From NCBI GenBank assembly GCA_003529325.1, contig DPVW01000343.1:1-15295 (forward strand): 15,295 bases of DNA, read 5' to 3'. Below, piece after piece: positions 1 to 7,665 of this stretch. The notes beneath the pieces were generated by a model. It did not search any database. It had not been told where the DNA came from and saw nothing but the letters and a program-made list of their open reading frames with translations. The translations under genes were made by a program, and so were the position numbers. Position 1 is the stretch's first letter; every line of letters starts with the position of its first letter. Origin of the DNA: Candidatus Latescibacterota bacterium. GTDB taxonomy: Bacteria; Latescibacterota; UBA2968; UBA8231.

Positions 1-225
1 ACCTCTGGTCTACCAGTTGTTCCGCCAGGAGCATCGCTGGGTAGCTACGTTCGGAAGGGATAAACGCTGAAAGCATCTAAGCGTCAAGCCCACTCCAAAA
101 CTAGATATCCCGTGGGGTTAACCCACCTAAAGGCCCCTCGCAGACTACGAGGTTGATAGGTCGCAGGTGGAAGCGCAGCAATGTGCGAAGCCGAGCGATA
201 CTAATTGGCCGTGAGGCTTAACCTT
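1..225 (+). rRNA. rrl: 23S ribosomal RNA, 3' end (partial)
   Basis: The first 225 bases are the last part of large-subunit rRNA, cut by the window edge. Recognisable conserved pieces are the segment around GGATAAACGCTGAAAGCATC (about 58-77) and the terminal segment GTGAGGCTTAACCTT (211-225), which matches the usual bacterial 23S 3' end. The exact mature end is set by analogy with E. coli and could be off by a few bases. The gene is on the plus strand, 5' of the 5S gene, in the usual 16S-23S-5S order; the 16S gene lies outside the window. Confidence 0.97.
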
Positions 226-369
226 TTTTCTCTCTTGTATGTGCACATGCTGCGCGGGCATGACTCGCGTGTGAATCCGTATTCGAAACTATATACGCAG
301 TTTTTCCGCAAATCCAGGGGGCCGACACACCTTCTTGAGTGCGGAGCGCATAACTGGAATTTATGATTT
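226..369 (+). other. 23S-5S intergenic spacer
   Basis: This 144-nt spacer separates the 23S end from the 5S gene. I see no tRNA in it. It starts with a T-rich run and holds a short palindrome (ATGTGCACAT, 239-248). A possible stem pairs TCCGCA (305-310) with TGCGGA (340-345), which could be part of pre-rRNA processing. No open reading frame here is credible. Confidence 0.7.
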
Positions 370-485
370 TCCGGTGGCTATAGCGGAGGGGAAACACCTC
401 TTCCCATTCCGAACAGGGCAGTTAAGCCCTCCTGCGCCGATGGTACTGCTGGGGTCACCTGGTGGGAGAGTAGGACGCCGCCGGA
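370..485 (+). rRNA. rrf: 5S ribosomal RNA
   Basis: About 116 nt with the 5S hallmarks: CCCATTCCGAACAGGGCAGTT in the loop B/helix III region, then a GATGGTACTGC-like block and GGGAGAGTAGGACGCCGCC near the 3' end. The ends were set by pairing the first bases TCCGGTGGC (from 370) with GCCGCCGGA (ending 485) as terminal helix I. It lies about 145 nt after the 23S end on the same strand, as in a standard rRNA operon. The boundaries may be off by one or two bases. Confidence 0.96.
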
Positions 486-494
486 TTTTTCTTC

Positions 495-525
495 GAAGGC
501 CCTGTCACTCTGTGACGGGGCCTTC
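495..525 (+). terminator. Hairpin terminator after the rRNA operon, possibly bidirectional
   Basis: A 14-bp stem with a single G-T wobble pairs 495-508 (GAAGGCCCTGTCAC) with 512-525 around a 3-nt loop. It lies 9 nt after the 5S 3' end and 42 nt beyond the stop codon of the converging glycosyltransferase gene. It is placed to end both transcripts. Neither side carries a proper downstream U-tract: the T5 run at 486-490 precedes the stem on the plus strand. Efficiency as an intrinsic terminator is therefore uncertain. Confidence 0.7.
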
Positions 526-567
526 GTCATGTACACATCATTTTGTGACCGGGGCCGCCTGCACCTC

Positions 568-1536
568 TCAGTCCGCCTTCGCGCGTGCCCGCCGGACATC
601 ATCGAGTAGACGCTTGAGTTTGCCCATGCGCAGCAGTGCCGGGTAGGCTGAGACCAGTTCTTCGTAACACTCGAACCACAGTTGGAAATCCGGATACCGG
701 GCATAACGGTCCATCGCTTTGGCGCGCTGGAAATACCACGGTTTGAAGCCGGCGAAGTGGGTACCATACAGCACCTCAAGGTTCGGATAACCGTTGAGTG
801 CACTGTATCGTACGTCGATGTTGTGCCATTGGCCCGACCAGCGCATCGTCAGGTATTGCATATCCGGCCAGTCAAATAGATCCCCCACCAGGCGCTGAAT
901 CTCCGGCTGTTCGAGGTCCTGGAGAATGGCTTCGTATTCCGCCATGGAGGGTTGCATGACGAACAACGATCCATTGAAGCCCATGTTGGTAGGATCTTGC
1001 CTCGGGCGGTCAGAGATGTGCCGAGGCACCGGTTGGCCATGCAGGCATTCGGCGTAGATGCGGTGCCAGTTCCATCTCCCCTGACTCGCTTCCGGTGGAA
1101 TGACGTAACGGCCCTTTTCATCTGTCTCCGCCAAATGGGACCTGTCCTCATTGAGGACTCCCGATGGGGCTTCGAGGTCAAGTAGGGTGTGGTACTGACG
1201 TAGTGGCAGGACGTCGGCATCGATCACCACGACCCGGTCCAGATCAAAGCCGAGATCACCGTCAGGTCCCAGGCGCAGGACCTGAATGCGGGTGAAATAG
1301 TACGGCCGGTCCTGACGTTCCTGGCGACGCGCGTGTGGAACGTAAATGCGTTCTACCTCCACCACGTGGTCATACAACTCGCCTAGCGCCTGGCGCGCCT
1401 TGAGTGAAACGTCGTCCGTCACAAGCACGATCAGTGGCGCCGTGACGCCTTGCCGTCGGAGACTACCTGCCAGAACCAGGCACCCCGGAAGGTAGTTGTC
1501 GTTGAGCATCAGGAATGTAGCAAAGGCGGTTCTCAT
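568..1536 (-). CDS. Family 8 (glycogenin-like) glycosyltransferase
   Basis: A 322-residue protein with a GT-A nucleotide-sugar transferase fold of the GT8 type, expected to move a sugar from a nucleotide donor with retention of configuration. The N-terminus (FATFLMLNDNYLPGCLVLAGSL, about 5-26) is the usual first strand and helix. The metal-binding DXD motif is DAD at 106-108 inside VVVIDADVL. NGSLFVM (188-194) and DMQYL (226-230) are typical acceptor-side blocks, and THFAGFKPW (259-267) is the C-terminal His-Gly-Lys motif. No signal peptide or membrane segment is seen, so it is probably cytoplasmic. Donor and acceptor cannot be told; LPS, glycogen or compatible-solute synthesis are all possible. 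The gene stands alone, convergent to the rRNA operon and divergent from the EF-G gene. The ATG at 1536 has only a weak ribosome binding site. Confidence 0.88.
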   Translation of the reverse strand: MRTAFATFLMLNDNYLPGCLVLAGSLRRQGVTAPLIVLVTDDVSLKARQALGELYDHVVEVERIYVPHARRQERQDRPYYFTRIQVLRLGPDGDLGFDLDRVVVIDADVLPLRQYHTLLDLEAPSGVLNEDRSHLAETDEKGRYVIPPEASQGRWNWHRIYAECLHGQPVPRHISDRPRQDPTNMGFNGSLFVMQPSMAEYEAILQDLEQPEIQRLVGDLFDWPDMQYLTMRWSGQWHNIDVRYSALNGYPNLEVLYGTHFAGFKPWYFQRAKAMDRYARYPDFQLWFECYEELVSAYPALLRMGKLKRLLDDVRRARAKAD

Positions 1537-1611
1537 TATCTGTCCAACGTCTTGAAGTGCAATCGGTTACGGATCGTCATTCGGGACCGGGTCGCCATCG
1601 GGGCGGCAACC

Positions 1612-1639
1612 TTGACATGCGGTCGAAAACCGGCATAAT
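1612..1639 (+). promoter_or_regulatory. Near-consensus sigma-70 promoter of the EF-G gene
   Basis: A perfect -35 box TTGACA (1612-1617) and a -10 box CATAAT (1634-1639, five of six consensus bases) are separated by 16 nt. Transcription would start near 1646, leaving a leader of about 105 nt before the ATG at 1752. This promoter lies inside the longest possible reading frame of the EF-G gene, so it also argues against the upstream GTG start at 1557. Confidence 0.72.
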
Positions 1640-1751
1640 ATTTCCGCACACTCGCACTCCGCTCAAGGCGCGCTGCGGGCAAGTCGCCCGTGGTCTCCGC
1701 AATTTTTACGGGCGGTTTCCCTTTGCAGCCTTCTCCCCCAGGGGTGTGGTC

Positions 1752-3824
1752 ATGTCGCACACGATTGAGCAGGTACGGAACTTCGCCCTCACCGGACAAA
1801 ATGGTGCTGGGAAGACGGCTCTGGCCGAAGCTCTCATCTTCAATACGGGACAGTTGTCGCGGCTCGGAAGGGTCGAGCATGGTACCACGGTGTCCGATTA
1901 TGACACCGAGGAAGTTGAACGCAAGATGTCGGTGAAGACGTCCCTGCTCACTGGTGAGTGGAAGGACTTCCACTTCGACATTATGGATACACCCGGTTAC
2001 GCCGATTTCATCCCCGAGACGCTGTCCGCATTGCGGGTTGCCGATGGCAGTGTCGTAGTCATCGATGTGGGCGCTGGAATCGATGTGGGCACGGAACGGG
2101 TCTGGCGCTACGCCGGTGATTTCAATCTGCCGCGGATGGTGTTCGTAAACAAGATCGATCGGGAGGATGCCGATGTGACCGGTGTGCTGGCACAGATCGT
2201 GGACCGCTTTGGTCGCGAGGCTGTGGCCATCCAGCATCCGTTGAGCCCTGGTGAGGGTTTTAACCAAGTGGTCGATCTCATCGACATGAAGCTGATCACC
2301 TACGCCGACGGCAAGGCCCAAGAAAGTGAGATCCCGGTGGATCTGTTGGATGAGGTCTCGACACTTCACGAACATCTCGTGGAGGCCGTCGCCGAGACCG
2401 ACGAAGAACTGATGGAAATATACTTCGGCGATGGTGGTCTTGAAGCCGAAGTACTGAAGGCGGGTCTGCGCAAGGCGGTTCTGGCAGGTCAGGTTTTCCC
2501 GGTGCTTTTTGGCGACTCCTTCAACAACGTCGCCGTCGATCGATTGCTGCAGTCAGCGGGCGACTACTTTCCCTCCCCCGCAGAAAGCCCCGGTCTCAAT
2601 TTCAGCGATGCCGAAGGCGAAGAGCAAACACTCGTCGCCTCCGCCGAGGCACCCCTGGCAGCCTTCGTGTTCAAGACGGTGGGCGAACAGCATGTAGGAG
2701 AACTCAGCTACATGCGGCTCTATGCGGGAAGTCTGAACCACGGCGACGAAGTCCACAATGTAACACGTCACAAGACGGAGCGAATCGGGCAGATTTTCGA
2801 ACTCAATGGCCACGAGCGCCAGGAAGTACAGAGCGCCAGTGCCGGGGATATCGTCGCCCTCGTAAAGTTGAAGGACACACACACAGGCAATAGCCTGTGT
2901 GCCAAAGGTGCAGACCTGCAATTGCCTGCAGTCACTTTCCCAGATCCACTGATTCGTGTCGCCGTGACGGCACGCGAAAAGGGAGGTGAAGAGCGCATGG
3001 TGTCCGGTCTGCAGCAGCTGCATGAAGAGGACCCGAGTTTCAATTTTCGTTTTGACGGCGAGATCCGACAATCCGTGTTGGCTGCCCAAGGGGATCTGCA
3101 TCTCGAAACGATCTTCAAACGGCTCCGTGACCGTTTCAACGTCGAGATCGATACGGAGACCCCTCGCATCCCCTACCGGGAGACGATCCGCGGGCGCGCC
3201 GAGAGTCAGTATCGCCACAAGAAACAGTCAGGCGGGCGTGGCCAGTTCGGTGAAGTGTCCCTGCGCGTCGAGCCCCGCGAGCGCGGTGCCGGATTCGAGT
3301 TTCGAAGTGAGGTCGTCGGTGGCAGCATCCCGACGAATTTTATTCCCGCAGTCGAGAAGGGTTTGCAGGAGTCACTCAACGAGGGACCGATCTCTGGTTC
3401 GAGCGTCGTCGACGTCTCCGTCGTGGTCTATGACGGCAAACATCATGCCGTGGACTCGGACGAAGTGTCGTTCAAGATCGCTGCATCGCACGCATTCCGA
3501 GACGCTTTTGTCAAGGCAAAACCGGCACTGCTGGAACCGATCTACCAGGTGACCATCACCGTGCCCGAAGAGTTCCTGGGAGAAGTGATGGGTGATCTGA
3601 CATCACGTCGCGGACGCATCAGTGGCACAAGCGCGGACGGACACTTTCAAGTGATCGAAGCAGAGGTGCCCCTGGCGGAGATGGATCGATACGCAACGCG
3701 CCTGCGGTCGATGTCACAGGGCAAGGGCATGCACACGCAGAGTCTGGTACGCTACGACGAGGTCCCCAATGACGTGCAAGCCCGAATCGCCGAAAAGTCT
3801 GCCGACCAGGCACAGGCGGCCTGA
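1752..3824 (+). CDS. fusA: Elongation factor G paralogue (EF-G-2 type)
   Basis: A 690-residue translational GTPase with all five EF-G domains. G1 is GQNGAGKT (15-22), G3 is DTPGY (79-83) and G4 is NKID (133-136). Domain IV keeps GGSIPTNFIPAVEKG and the His of KHHAVDSDE. Domain V carries LLEPIYQVTITVPEEFLGEV and SRRGRI. Canonical EF-G has GHIDAGKTT in G1, RGITI in switch I and DTPGH in G3. This protein has NGAGKT, RKMSVKT and DTPGY instead, which is the pattern of the EF-G-2/EF-G-like paralogues known from Thermus and many other phyla. It is thus probably not the only EF-G of the cell. The chosen start has AGGGG 7 nt upstream and lies after the promoter; the extra 65 codons upstream look non-coding. 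The gene is monocistronic, ending at a terminator. Confidence 0.93.
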   Translation: MSHTIEQVRNFALTGQNGAGKTALAEALIFNTGQLSRLGRVEHGTTVSDYDTEEVERKMSVKTSLLTGEWKDFHFDIMDTPGYADFIPETLSALRVADGSVVVIDVGAGIDVGTERVWRYAGDFNLPRMVFVNKIDREDADVTGVLAQIVDRFGREAVAIQHPLSPGEGFNQVVDLIDMKLITYADGKAQESEIPVDLLDEVSTLHEHLVEAVAETDEELMEIYFGDGGLEAEVLKAGLRKAVLAGQVFPVLFGDSFNNVAVDRLLQSAGDYFPSPAESPGLNFSDAEGEEQTLVASAEAPLAAFVFKTVGEQHVGELSYMRLYAGSLNHGDEVHNVTRHKTERIGQIFELNGHERQEVQSASAGDIVALVKLKDTHTGNSLCAKGADLQLPAVTFPDPLIRVAVTAREKGGEERMVSGLQQLHEEDPSFNFRFDGEIRQSVLAAQGDLHLETIFKRLRDRFNVEIDTETPRIPYRETIRGRAESQYRHKKQSGGRGQFGEVSLRVEPRERGAGFEFRSEVVGGSIPTNFIPAVEKGLQESLNEGPISGSSVVDVSVVVYDGKHHAVDSDEVSFKIAASHAFRDAFVKAKPALLEPIYQVTITVPEEFLGEVMGDLTSRRGRISGTSADGHFQVIEAEVPLAEMDRYATRLRSMSQGKGMHTQSLVRYDEVPNDVQARIAEKSADQAQAA

Positions 3825-3848
3825 CACAAGAAGCTGTGATCATGTGTA

Positions 3849-3883
3849 GGGGGTGGGTCCCATGGGGTCCGCCCCCTATTTTT
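3849..3883 (+). terminator. Intrinsic terminator of the EF-G gene
   Basis: The G-rich arm 3849-3860 pairs with 3865-3876 in a 12-bp stem (GGGGG/CCCCC at the base, a few G-T wobbles inside) with a 4-nt loop. It is followed at once by TATTTTT. It starts 24 nt after the EF-G stop codon and is a textbook rho-independent terminator, separating EF-G from the yebC operon. Confidence 0.9.
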
Positions 3884-3918
3884 CATCCCCTTAGTTGTTG
3901 TCTCCGTGTAAGTTAGGC

Positions 3919-3958
3919 GGTGCAAGTCAGGTGGCAATTCGGTTGCCACGGTTGCACC
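3919..3958. repeat. Nested palindrome upstream of yebC
   Basis: Two perfect 7-bp inverted repeats sit one inside the other. The outer arms are GGTGCAA (3919-3925) and TTGCACC (3952-3958). The inner arms are GTGGCAA (3931-3937) and TTGCCAC (3943-3949), with the loop TTCGG. The two arm sequences resemble each other. No U-tract follows, so it is not a terminator. It overlaps the candidate -35 box of the yebC promoter, which suits an operator; as RNA it would fold into a two-tier hairpin. Confidence 0.75.
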
Positions 3959-3971
3959 CAGTCCGTAGATT
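3943..3971 (+). promoter_or_regulatory. Candidate promoter of the yebC-ruvCAB operon
   Basis: TTGCCA (3943-3948, five of six -35 bases) and TAGATT (3966-3971, four of six -10 bases) are separated by exactly 17 nt. Transcription would start near 3978, about 38 nt before the yebC ATG. The -35 box lies inside the right inner arm of the nested palindrome. This is a sequence-based guess of moderate strength. It is the best candidate between the EF-G terminator and yebC. Confidence 0.45.
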
Positions 3972-4015
3972 CCCGCCACCATTTCCTGTAAATCATGTAC
4001 GACGCTGAGGACGCC

Positions 4016-4765
4016 ATGTCCGGTCACTCAAAATGGAGCACGATTAAGAGGAAGAAGGGTGCCGCGGACTCCGCGCGCGCCAAACTTTTCACCAAACTGA
4101 TCCGTGAATTGACAGTAGCTGCCAGAGAAGGCGGGGGTGACGAGGACGCAAACCCCAGGCTGCGCACAGCAATACAGAATGCCCGCGGCGCCAACATGCC
4201 ACTGGACACCATTCAGCGCGCGGTTCGTCGTGGCTCTGGTGACGAACCAGGCGCCGTGTACGAGTCCTCAGTCTACGAGGGTTACGGACCGGCGGGTGTC
4301 GCCGTAATCGTTGAGACCCTGACGGACAACAAGAATCGCACGGTCTCTGAGGTCAGACACGCCTTTACCAAACGTAGCGGCAACCTCGGTGAAAAGGGTG
4401 CCGTATCGTGGATGTTTGCGCAGAAGGGACTGATCGAAGTTAATGGCGCGGAGGTTAGCGAAGAGGATGTCATGCTGGCGGTCATGGACGCCGGCGGTGA
4501 AGATATTCAGAGCGCCGATGACCTCTTTGAGGTACTGTGCCCCGTCGAAAGTTTTGAATCCGTCAAGCGCGCTCTGGACGGAGCAGGGATGGCCTACAGC
4601 CAGGCATCGTTGGCCTGGATTCCACAAAATCTACTCGAGGTCGCGGGAGAGGATATCGAGAAAATTCTTGGTCTCCTCGAAGACCTCGAAGACCTCGACG
4701 ATGTGCAGAAGGTGTTTTCCAACTTCGATGCGCAGGAGGAGGAGCTGGCCAAGCTACTCGCCTGA
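4016..4765 (+). CDS. yebC: YebC/TACO1 family translation or transcription factor
   Basis: A 249-residue member of the YebC/PmpR family. The N-terminus MSGHSKWSTIKRKKG is the family signature. RTAIQNARGANMP, YEGYGPAGVAVIVE and NLGEKGAVSWMF follow in the usual order, and the C-terminus ends in DDVQKVFSNFD. Family members were long annotated as DNA-binding regulators of ruvC and quorum-sensing genes; later work links bacterial and mitochondrial members to ribosomes stalled at proline-rich stretches. The ATG at 4016 was chosen over the one at 3995 because it matches the family start and has GAGGA at 4007-4011. A 9-nt repeat near 4675-4700 encodes LEDLEDLDD, a slight expansion of a conserved block. 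It is the first gene of the operon, 16 nt before ruvC. Confidence 0.96.
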   Translation: MSGHSKWSTIKRKKGAADSARAKLFTKLIRELTVAAREGGGDEDANPRLRTAIQNARGANMPLDTIQRAVRRGSGDEPGAVYESSVYEGYGPAGVAVIVETLTDNKNRTVSEVRHAFTKRSGNLGEKGAVSWMFAQKGLIEVNGAEVSEEDVMLAVMDAGGEDIQSADDLFEVLCPVESFESVKRALDGAGMAYSQASLAWIPQNLLEVAGEDIEKILGLLEDLEDLDDVQKVFSNFDAQEEELAKLLA

Positions 4766-4781
4766 CCGGCTCAGTGACACC

Positions 4782-5324
4782 TTGCTCATACTTGGACTCG
4801 ACCCGAGCAGCACCAGCACTGGATACGGTCTCGTCAGCATGCAGGGGCGCAAGTTGCAGTACGAAGACTGCGGCTGTTTCAGGTCCCGTGCTGGCGCTGG
4901 TTTCGCCGCGCGGTTGCAGACGATGTACGATGGTCTCGTTGCCGTACTCCAAGCACGCCGACCGGATGCGGTTGCCCTCGAAAGCAGTTTCTATGGTCGA
5001 GATCCCGACGCTGCAGCCAAGTTGGGCGAGGCGCGGGGTGTACTACGGCTCGCACTCGTGCAGGCAGGCTTTGAAACCGCACTCTACTCGCCGGCAGAGG
5101 TAAAAAAGGCCGTCGTAGGCAATGGCCAAGCCAACAAAGAGGCTGTCCAGGACATGGTCGTGCGGCTGCTGAAAATGACTGAGTTGCCGCCTTCCTTCGA
5201 TGCCTCAGATGCTCTCGCCGTAGCGATCTGTCACCTTCACAGGGGTGCCAGCAAGGTCTCATCCCGCCAGTCGGTTCGCAAACCCGAGGTTGAGGCCCTG
5301 CTGCGCCGAGTCGCCCACCGTTGA
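4782..5324 (+). CDS. ruvC: Holliday junction resolvase RuvC
   Basis: A 180-residue endonuclease that cuts Holliday junctions at the end of recombination, working with RuvAB. The four metal-binding acids of the RNase H-like fold are all present: Asp7 in LILGLD, Glu67 in VALES, and Asp140 and Asp143 in DASDALAVAICH. GYG at 14-16 and the KLGEARGVL block are typical. With the TTG at 4782 as start the protein begins exactly where the family begins (normally M-x-I-LGIDPG), although I see no Shine-Dalgarno sequence. The only upstream ATG in frame (4728) lies inside yebC and would add 18 basic, unconserved residues. The canonical PGS is PSS here. It lies between yebC and ruvA, as in many genomes. Confidence 0.93.
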   Translation: MLILGLDPSSTSTGYGLVSMQGRKLQYEDCGCFRSRAGAGFAARLQTMYDGLVAVLQARRPDAVALESSFYGRDPDAAAKLGEARGVLRLALVQAGFETALYSPAEVKKAVVGNGQANKEAVQDMVVRLLKMTELPPSFDASDALAVAICHLHRGASKVSSRQSVRKPEVEALLRRVAHR

Positions 5325-5334
5325 TGCGACCGTC

Positions 5335-5934
5335 TTGATCCACCATCTGCGCGGCATTCTCACGGAGAAGTCTCCAACACACGCCGTCATCGACGTCGGT
5401 GGCGTTGGTTATGGGCTGTCCATCTCGCTCAACACCTTCGACAGCCTAGCAGTGGCGGGTTCAACGGTCAGCCTCCACACCCACACCTATGTCCGTGAGG
5501 ATCGCCTGCAGCTGTTCGGCTTCTCTGACCCAGCCGAACGAGAGATGTTTGAACTGTTGATCTCGGTCTCTGGAATCGGACCGAATTCCGCGCAGACGAT
5601 CCTGTCCGGACTATCTGTTGCGGATCTGCAAAAAGCCATTCATCGCGATCAGGTCAATGAACTGACCAAGATTCGAGGGGTCGGTACCAAAACGGCGCAA
5701 CGGGTCGTGGTCGAATTGCGCGATAAGATTCGACTGCCCGTGGCGACGGCCGACGACGGGGAAGTTTCACCTCGTGTTTCCGATGACCCTCTGGGTGAGG
5801 AAGCGGCGATGGCCTTGGAAGCCCTTGGGTTCGCTGCCTCCGCTGCGCGCAAGGCGGTGGCAACGGCGCGCAAGAAGCACGGGGCAGAATCGACATTGCA
5901 GGATCTGATCAAGGGTGCCCTGCGGGAGCGCTAA
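5335..5934 (+). CDS. ruvA: Holliday junction branch-migration protein RuvA
   Basis: A 199-residue DNA-binding protein that forms a tetramer on the junction and recruits the RuvB motor. It has the N-terminal OB-fold (ending in EDRLQLFGF), two helix-hairpin-helix motifs (VSGIGPNSAQTIL and IRGVGTKTAQRVVVEL), an acidic linker and a C-terminal RuvB-binding helical domain (EEAAMALEALGF). Length is normal (203 in E. coli). The TTG at 5335 gives M-I-x-x-LRG, the universal RuvA start. The alternative ATG at 5245 lies inside ruvC and would add 30 unconserved residues. There is no evident Shine-Dalgarno sequence, so coupling to ruvC, which ends 10 nt before, is likely. Confidence 0.94.
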   Translation: MIHHLRGILTEKSPTHAVIDVGGVGYGLSISLNTFDSLAVAGSTVSLHTHTYVREDRLQLFGFSDPAEREMFELLISVSGIGPNSAQTILSGLSVADLQKAIHRDQVNELTKIRGVGTKTAQRVVVELRDKIRLPVATADDGEVSPRVSDDPLGEEAAMALEALGFAASAARKAVATARKKHGAESTLQDLIKGALRER

Positions 5935-5940
5935 GCGGCT

Positions 5941-6975
5941 ATGGAGGAAAGACAAGTAGATCCAGAGTCAGAGGGTGATGACCGCGATGGCGACACGGCG
6001 TTGCGGCCACGGCGTCTCGAGGAGATGCTGGGCCAGTCGAAGGTCAAGGAACAGTTGCGCATTGGGATCACGGCGGCACGAGAACGCGTCGAGGCCCTGG
6101 ATCACGTGTTGTTGTCCGGTCCACCCGGTCTTGGCAAGACGACCCTGGCCCACATCATCGCCAATGAAATGGAGGTGGAGTTGCATGCCACCTCCGGTCC
6201 TCTGCTCGACAGGCCCGTCGATCTGGCTGGCATCGTCACCGCCTTGGGTCCGCGGGATGTGCTCTTCATCGACGAAATCCACCGGATCAATCGTGCGGTC
6301 GAGGAGTACCTCTACTCGGCCATGGAGGACTACCGCATCGATATCCTCATCGATTCAGGGCCCACCGCCCGTTCGGTGACCATCGACCTTGAACGCTTTA
6401 CTCTGGTGGGAGCAACGACCCGTCAGGGTCTGCTCTCGGCGCCTATGCGGGCACGTTTTCTGATTTCGGCAAATCTCGACTTTTACAGCATCGACGAGCT
6501 GGCACAAATAATCAAACGTGACGCACGATTGCTCGGCTTTGGCGTAAAACCCGACGGCGCCGACGAAATCGCCCGGCGCTCTCGTGGCACAGCACGTCTG
6601 GCAAAACGCTGGCTTCGGCGCGTTCGGGACTATGCCCAGGTCGAGGGGGATGGAATCGTCGATCGCCAGGTCGCTTCTGCAGCCCTGGAGATTCTCAAAG
6701 TCGATGCCTTGGGTCTGGACGAAACCGACATACGGTTGCTGACGACGATCATCGACAAATTTGGTGGCGGGCCGGTGGGGGTGAACAATCTGTCTGCCGT
6801 CATAGGAGATGAAGAGGACACGATCACCGAGGTGTACGAACCGTATCTCATTCAGCAGGGCTTTCTCAAGCGAACCCCGCGAGGACGCCAGGCGATGCCG
6901 CGGGCATATGAGCATCTGGGTCGCACCATGCCGGATGATCGTGCGCATGAGGGCGACCAGATGGGTTTGTTATAG
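5941..6975 (+). CDS. ruvB: Holliday junction branch-migration ATPase RuvB
   Basis: A 344-residue AAA+ motor that drives branch migration together with RuvA. Walker A is GPPGLGKT (60-67), Walker B is VLFIDE (107-112), sensor 1 is in VGATT (156-160) and the arginine finger is in APMRARF (R170). [18 protein letters not shown] carries sensor 2. The C-terminal winged helix contains the conserved [16 protein letters not shown]. After the arginine finger the usual Gly of RFGI is Leu here (RFLI), a small departure near but not in the active site. GGGAG at 5924-5928 may serve as ribosome binding site. The ATG lies 6 nt after the ruvA stop. Confidence 0.97.
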   Translation: MEERQVDPESEGDDRDGDTALRPRRLEEMLGQSKVKEQLRIGITAARERVEALDHVLLSGPPGLGKTTLAHIIANEMEVELHATSGPLLDRPVDLAGIVTALGPRDVLFIDEIHRINRAVEEYLYSAMEDYRIDILIDSGPTARSVTIDLERFTLVGATTRQGLLSAPMRARFLISANLDFYSIDELAQIIKRDARLLGFGVKPDGADEIARRSRGTARLAKRWLRRVRDYAQVEGDGIVDRQVASAALEILKVDALGLDETDIRLLTTIIDKFGGGPVGVNNLSAVIGDEEDTITEVYEPYLIQQGFLKRTPRGRQAMPRAYEHLGRTMPDDRAHEGDQMGLL

Positions 6976-6978
6976 CCC

Positions 6979-7665
6979 ATGATACTGGCTCTGGACACGG
7001 CAACCCCCGCCGGTAGTGTGGCGCTGTTCGACGCTGGACACGTTCTTTCATTGCGTACCTTCGACGCGCCACGGCAGCACTCTCGCAGGTTGTTCGGCGA
7101 GATCGATGCGGTCCTTGAGGATGCCGGCTGTGGGCGCTCGCAGATCGACTGTATTGCGGTAACCACGGGACCAGGCTCCTTTACCGGTCTGCGCATCGGG
7201 TTGAGTGCCGCAAAGGGGTTGTGTATGGGGCTTGGCATCGAGCTGGTCGCCGTTTCTACGCTGGAATCGTTGGCGGCCCGACTGCCGTTCTGTCGGTTGC
7301 AGGTATGCGTCCTACTCGACGCGCGGCGTGGCGAGGTGTATGCTGCCGTATACGACACCTCGGATGGGTGCCCTCGTGAAGTGCATCCTCCCAGCGTCGA
7401 CGAACCAGACCGACTGCTGGCGCACTGGGGACTCGAAGGTGTACTGTTCACCGGTGATGGTGTGGACAGATGGGCCGATCTATTGGCAACCATTCCAGGC
7501 GCAAAGCTTGCGCCGCCACCGGTGCGCCGACCTTGCGCCGACGCGGTGGCATGGGTTGCCAGTCAACGACCTGTGTCAACGGATATCGATCCTGGATCAT
7601 TGGAGCCCGTCTATCTGCGTACGCCCAGTTTCGCACCGGCAACGCCACTGAAGGCGAAGACGTGA
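6979..7665 (+). CDS. tsaB: tRNA t6A37 threonylcarbamoyladenosine biosynthesis protein TsaB
   Basis: A 228-residue ASKHA-fold protein, the non-catalytic partner of TsaD in the complex that transfers threonylcarbamoyl to A37 of ANN-decoding tRNAs. The N-terminus MILALDTATPAGSVAL, HS at 34-35, VTTGPGSFTGLRIG (61-74) and LDARRGEVYAAVY (about 113-125) are family marks. Length is as in E. coli (231). It starts 3 nt after the ruvB stop and its TGA overlaps the rimI GTG. TsaB and RimI are common neighbours and sometimes fused. Confidence 0.95.
   Translation: MILALDTATPAGSVALFDAGHVLSLRTFDAPRQHSRRLFGEIDAVLEDAGCGRSQIDCIAVTTGPGSFTGLRIGLSAAKGLCMGLGIELVAVSTLESLAARLPFCRLQVCVLLDARRGEVYAAVYDTSDGCPREVHPPSVDEPDRLLAHWGLEGVLFTGDGVDRWADLLATIPGAKLAPPPVRRPCADAVAWVASQRPVSTDIDPGSLEPVYLRTPSFAPATPLKAKT

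Noticed and set aside
335..646. Plus-strand ORF of 103 codons across the 5S rRNA gene
   Set aside because: It overlaps the 5S gene, the terminator hairpin and the end of the glycosyltransferase gene, and its protein is low-complexity Ser/Arg sequence without any family mark.
1557..1751. 65-codon N-terminal extension of the EF-G gene from a GTG
   Set aside because: It lies across the promoter, adds sequence absent from EF-G proteins, and the ATG at 1752 has its own ribosome binding site.
1536..2375. Minus-strand ORF of 279 codons opposite the EF-G gene
   Set aside because: It is a shadow of the EF-G GTPase domain with no domain of its own; its position next to the glycosyltransferase start is coincidence.
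4732..4744. AGGAGGAGGAG at the end of yebC as a ribosome binding site for ruvC
   Set aside because: It lies about 40 nt before the TTG start and has no start codon at proper distance in the ruvC frame; it encodes a run of Glu in YebC.
4443..4781. Upstream extension of ruvC inside yebC
   Set aside because: The reading frame is open but the translation is out-of-frame yebC, rich in Arg, Ser and Trp, with nothing conserved in RuvC.
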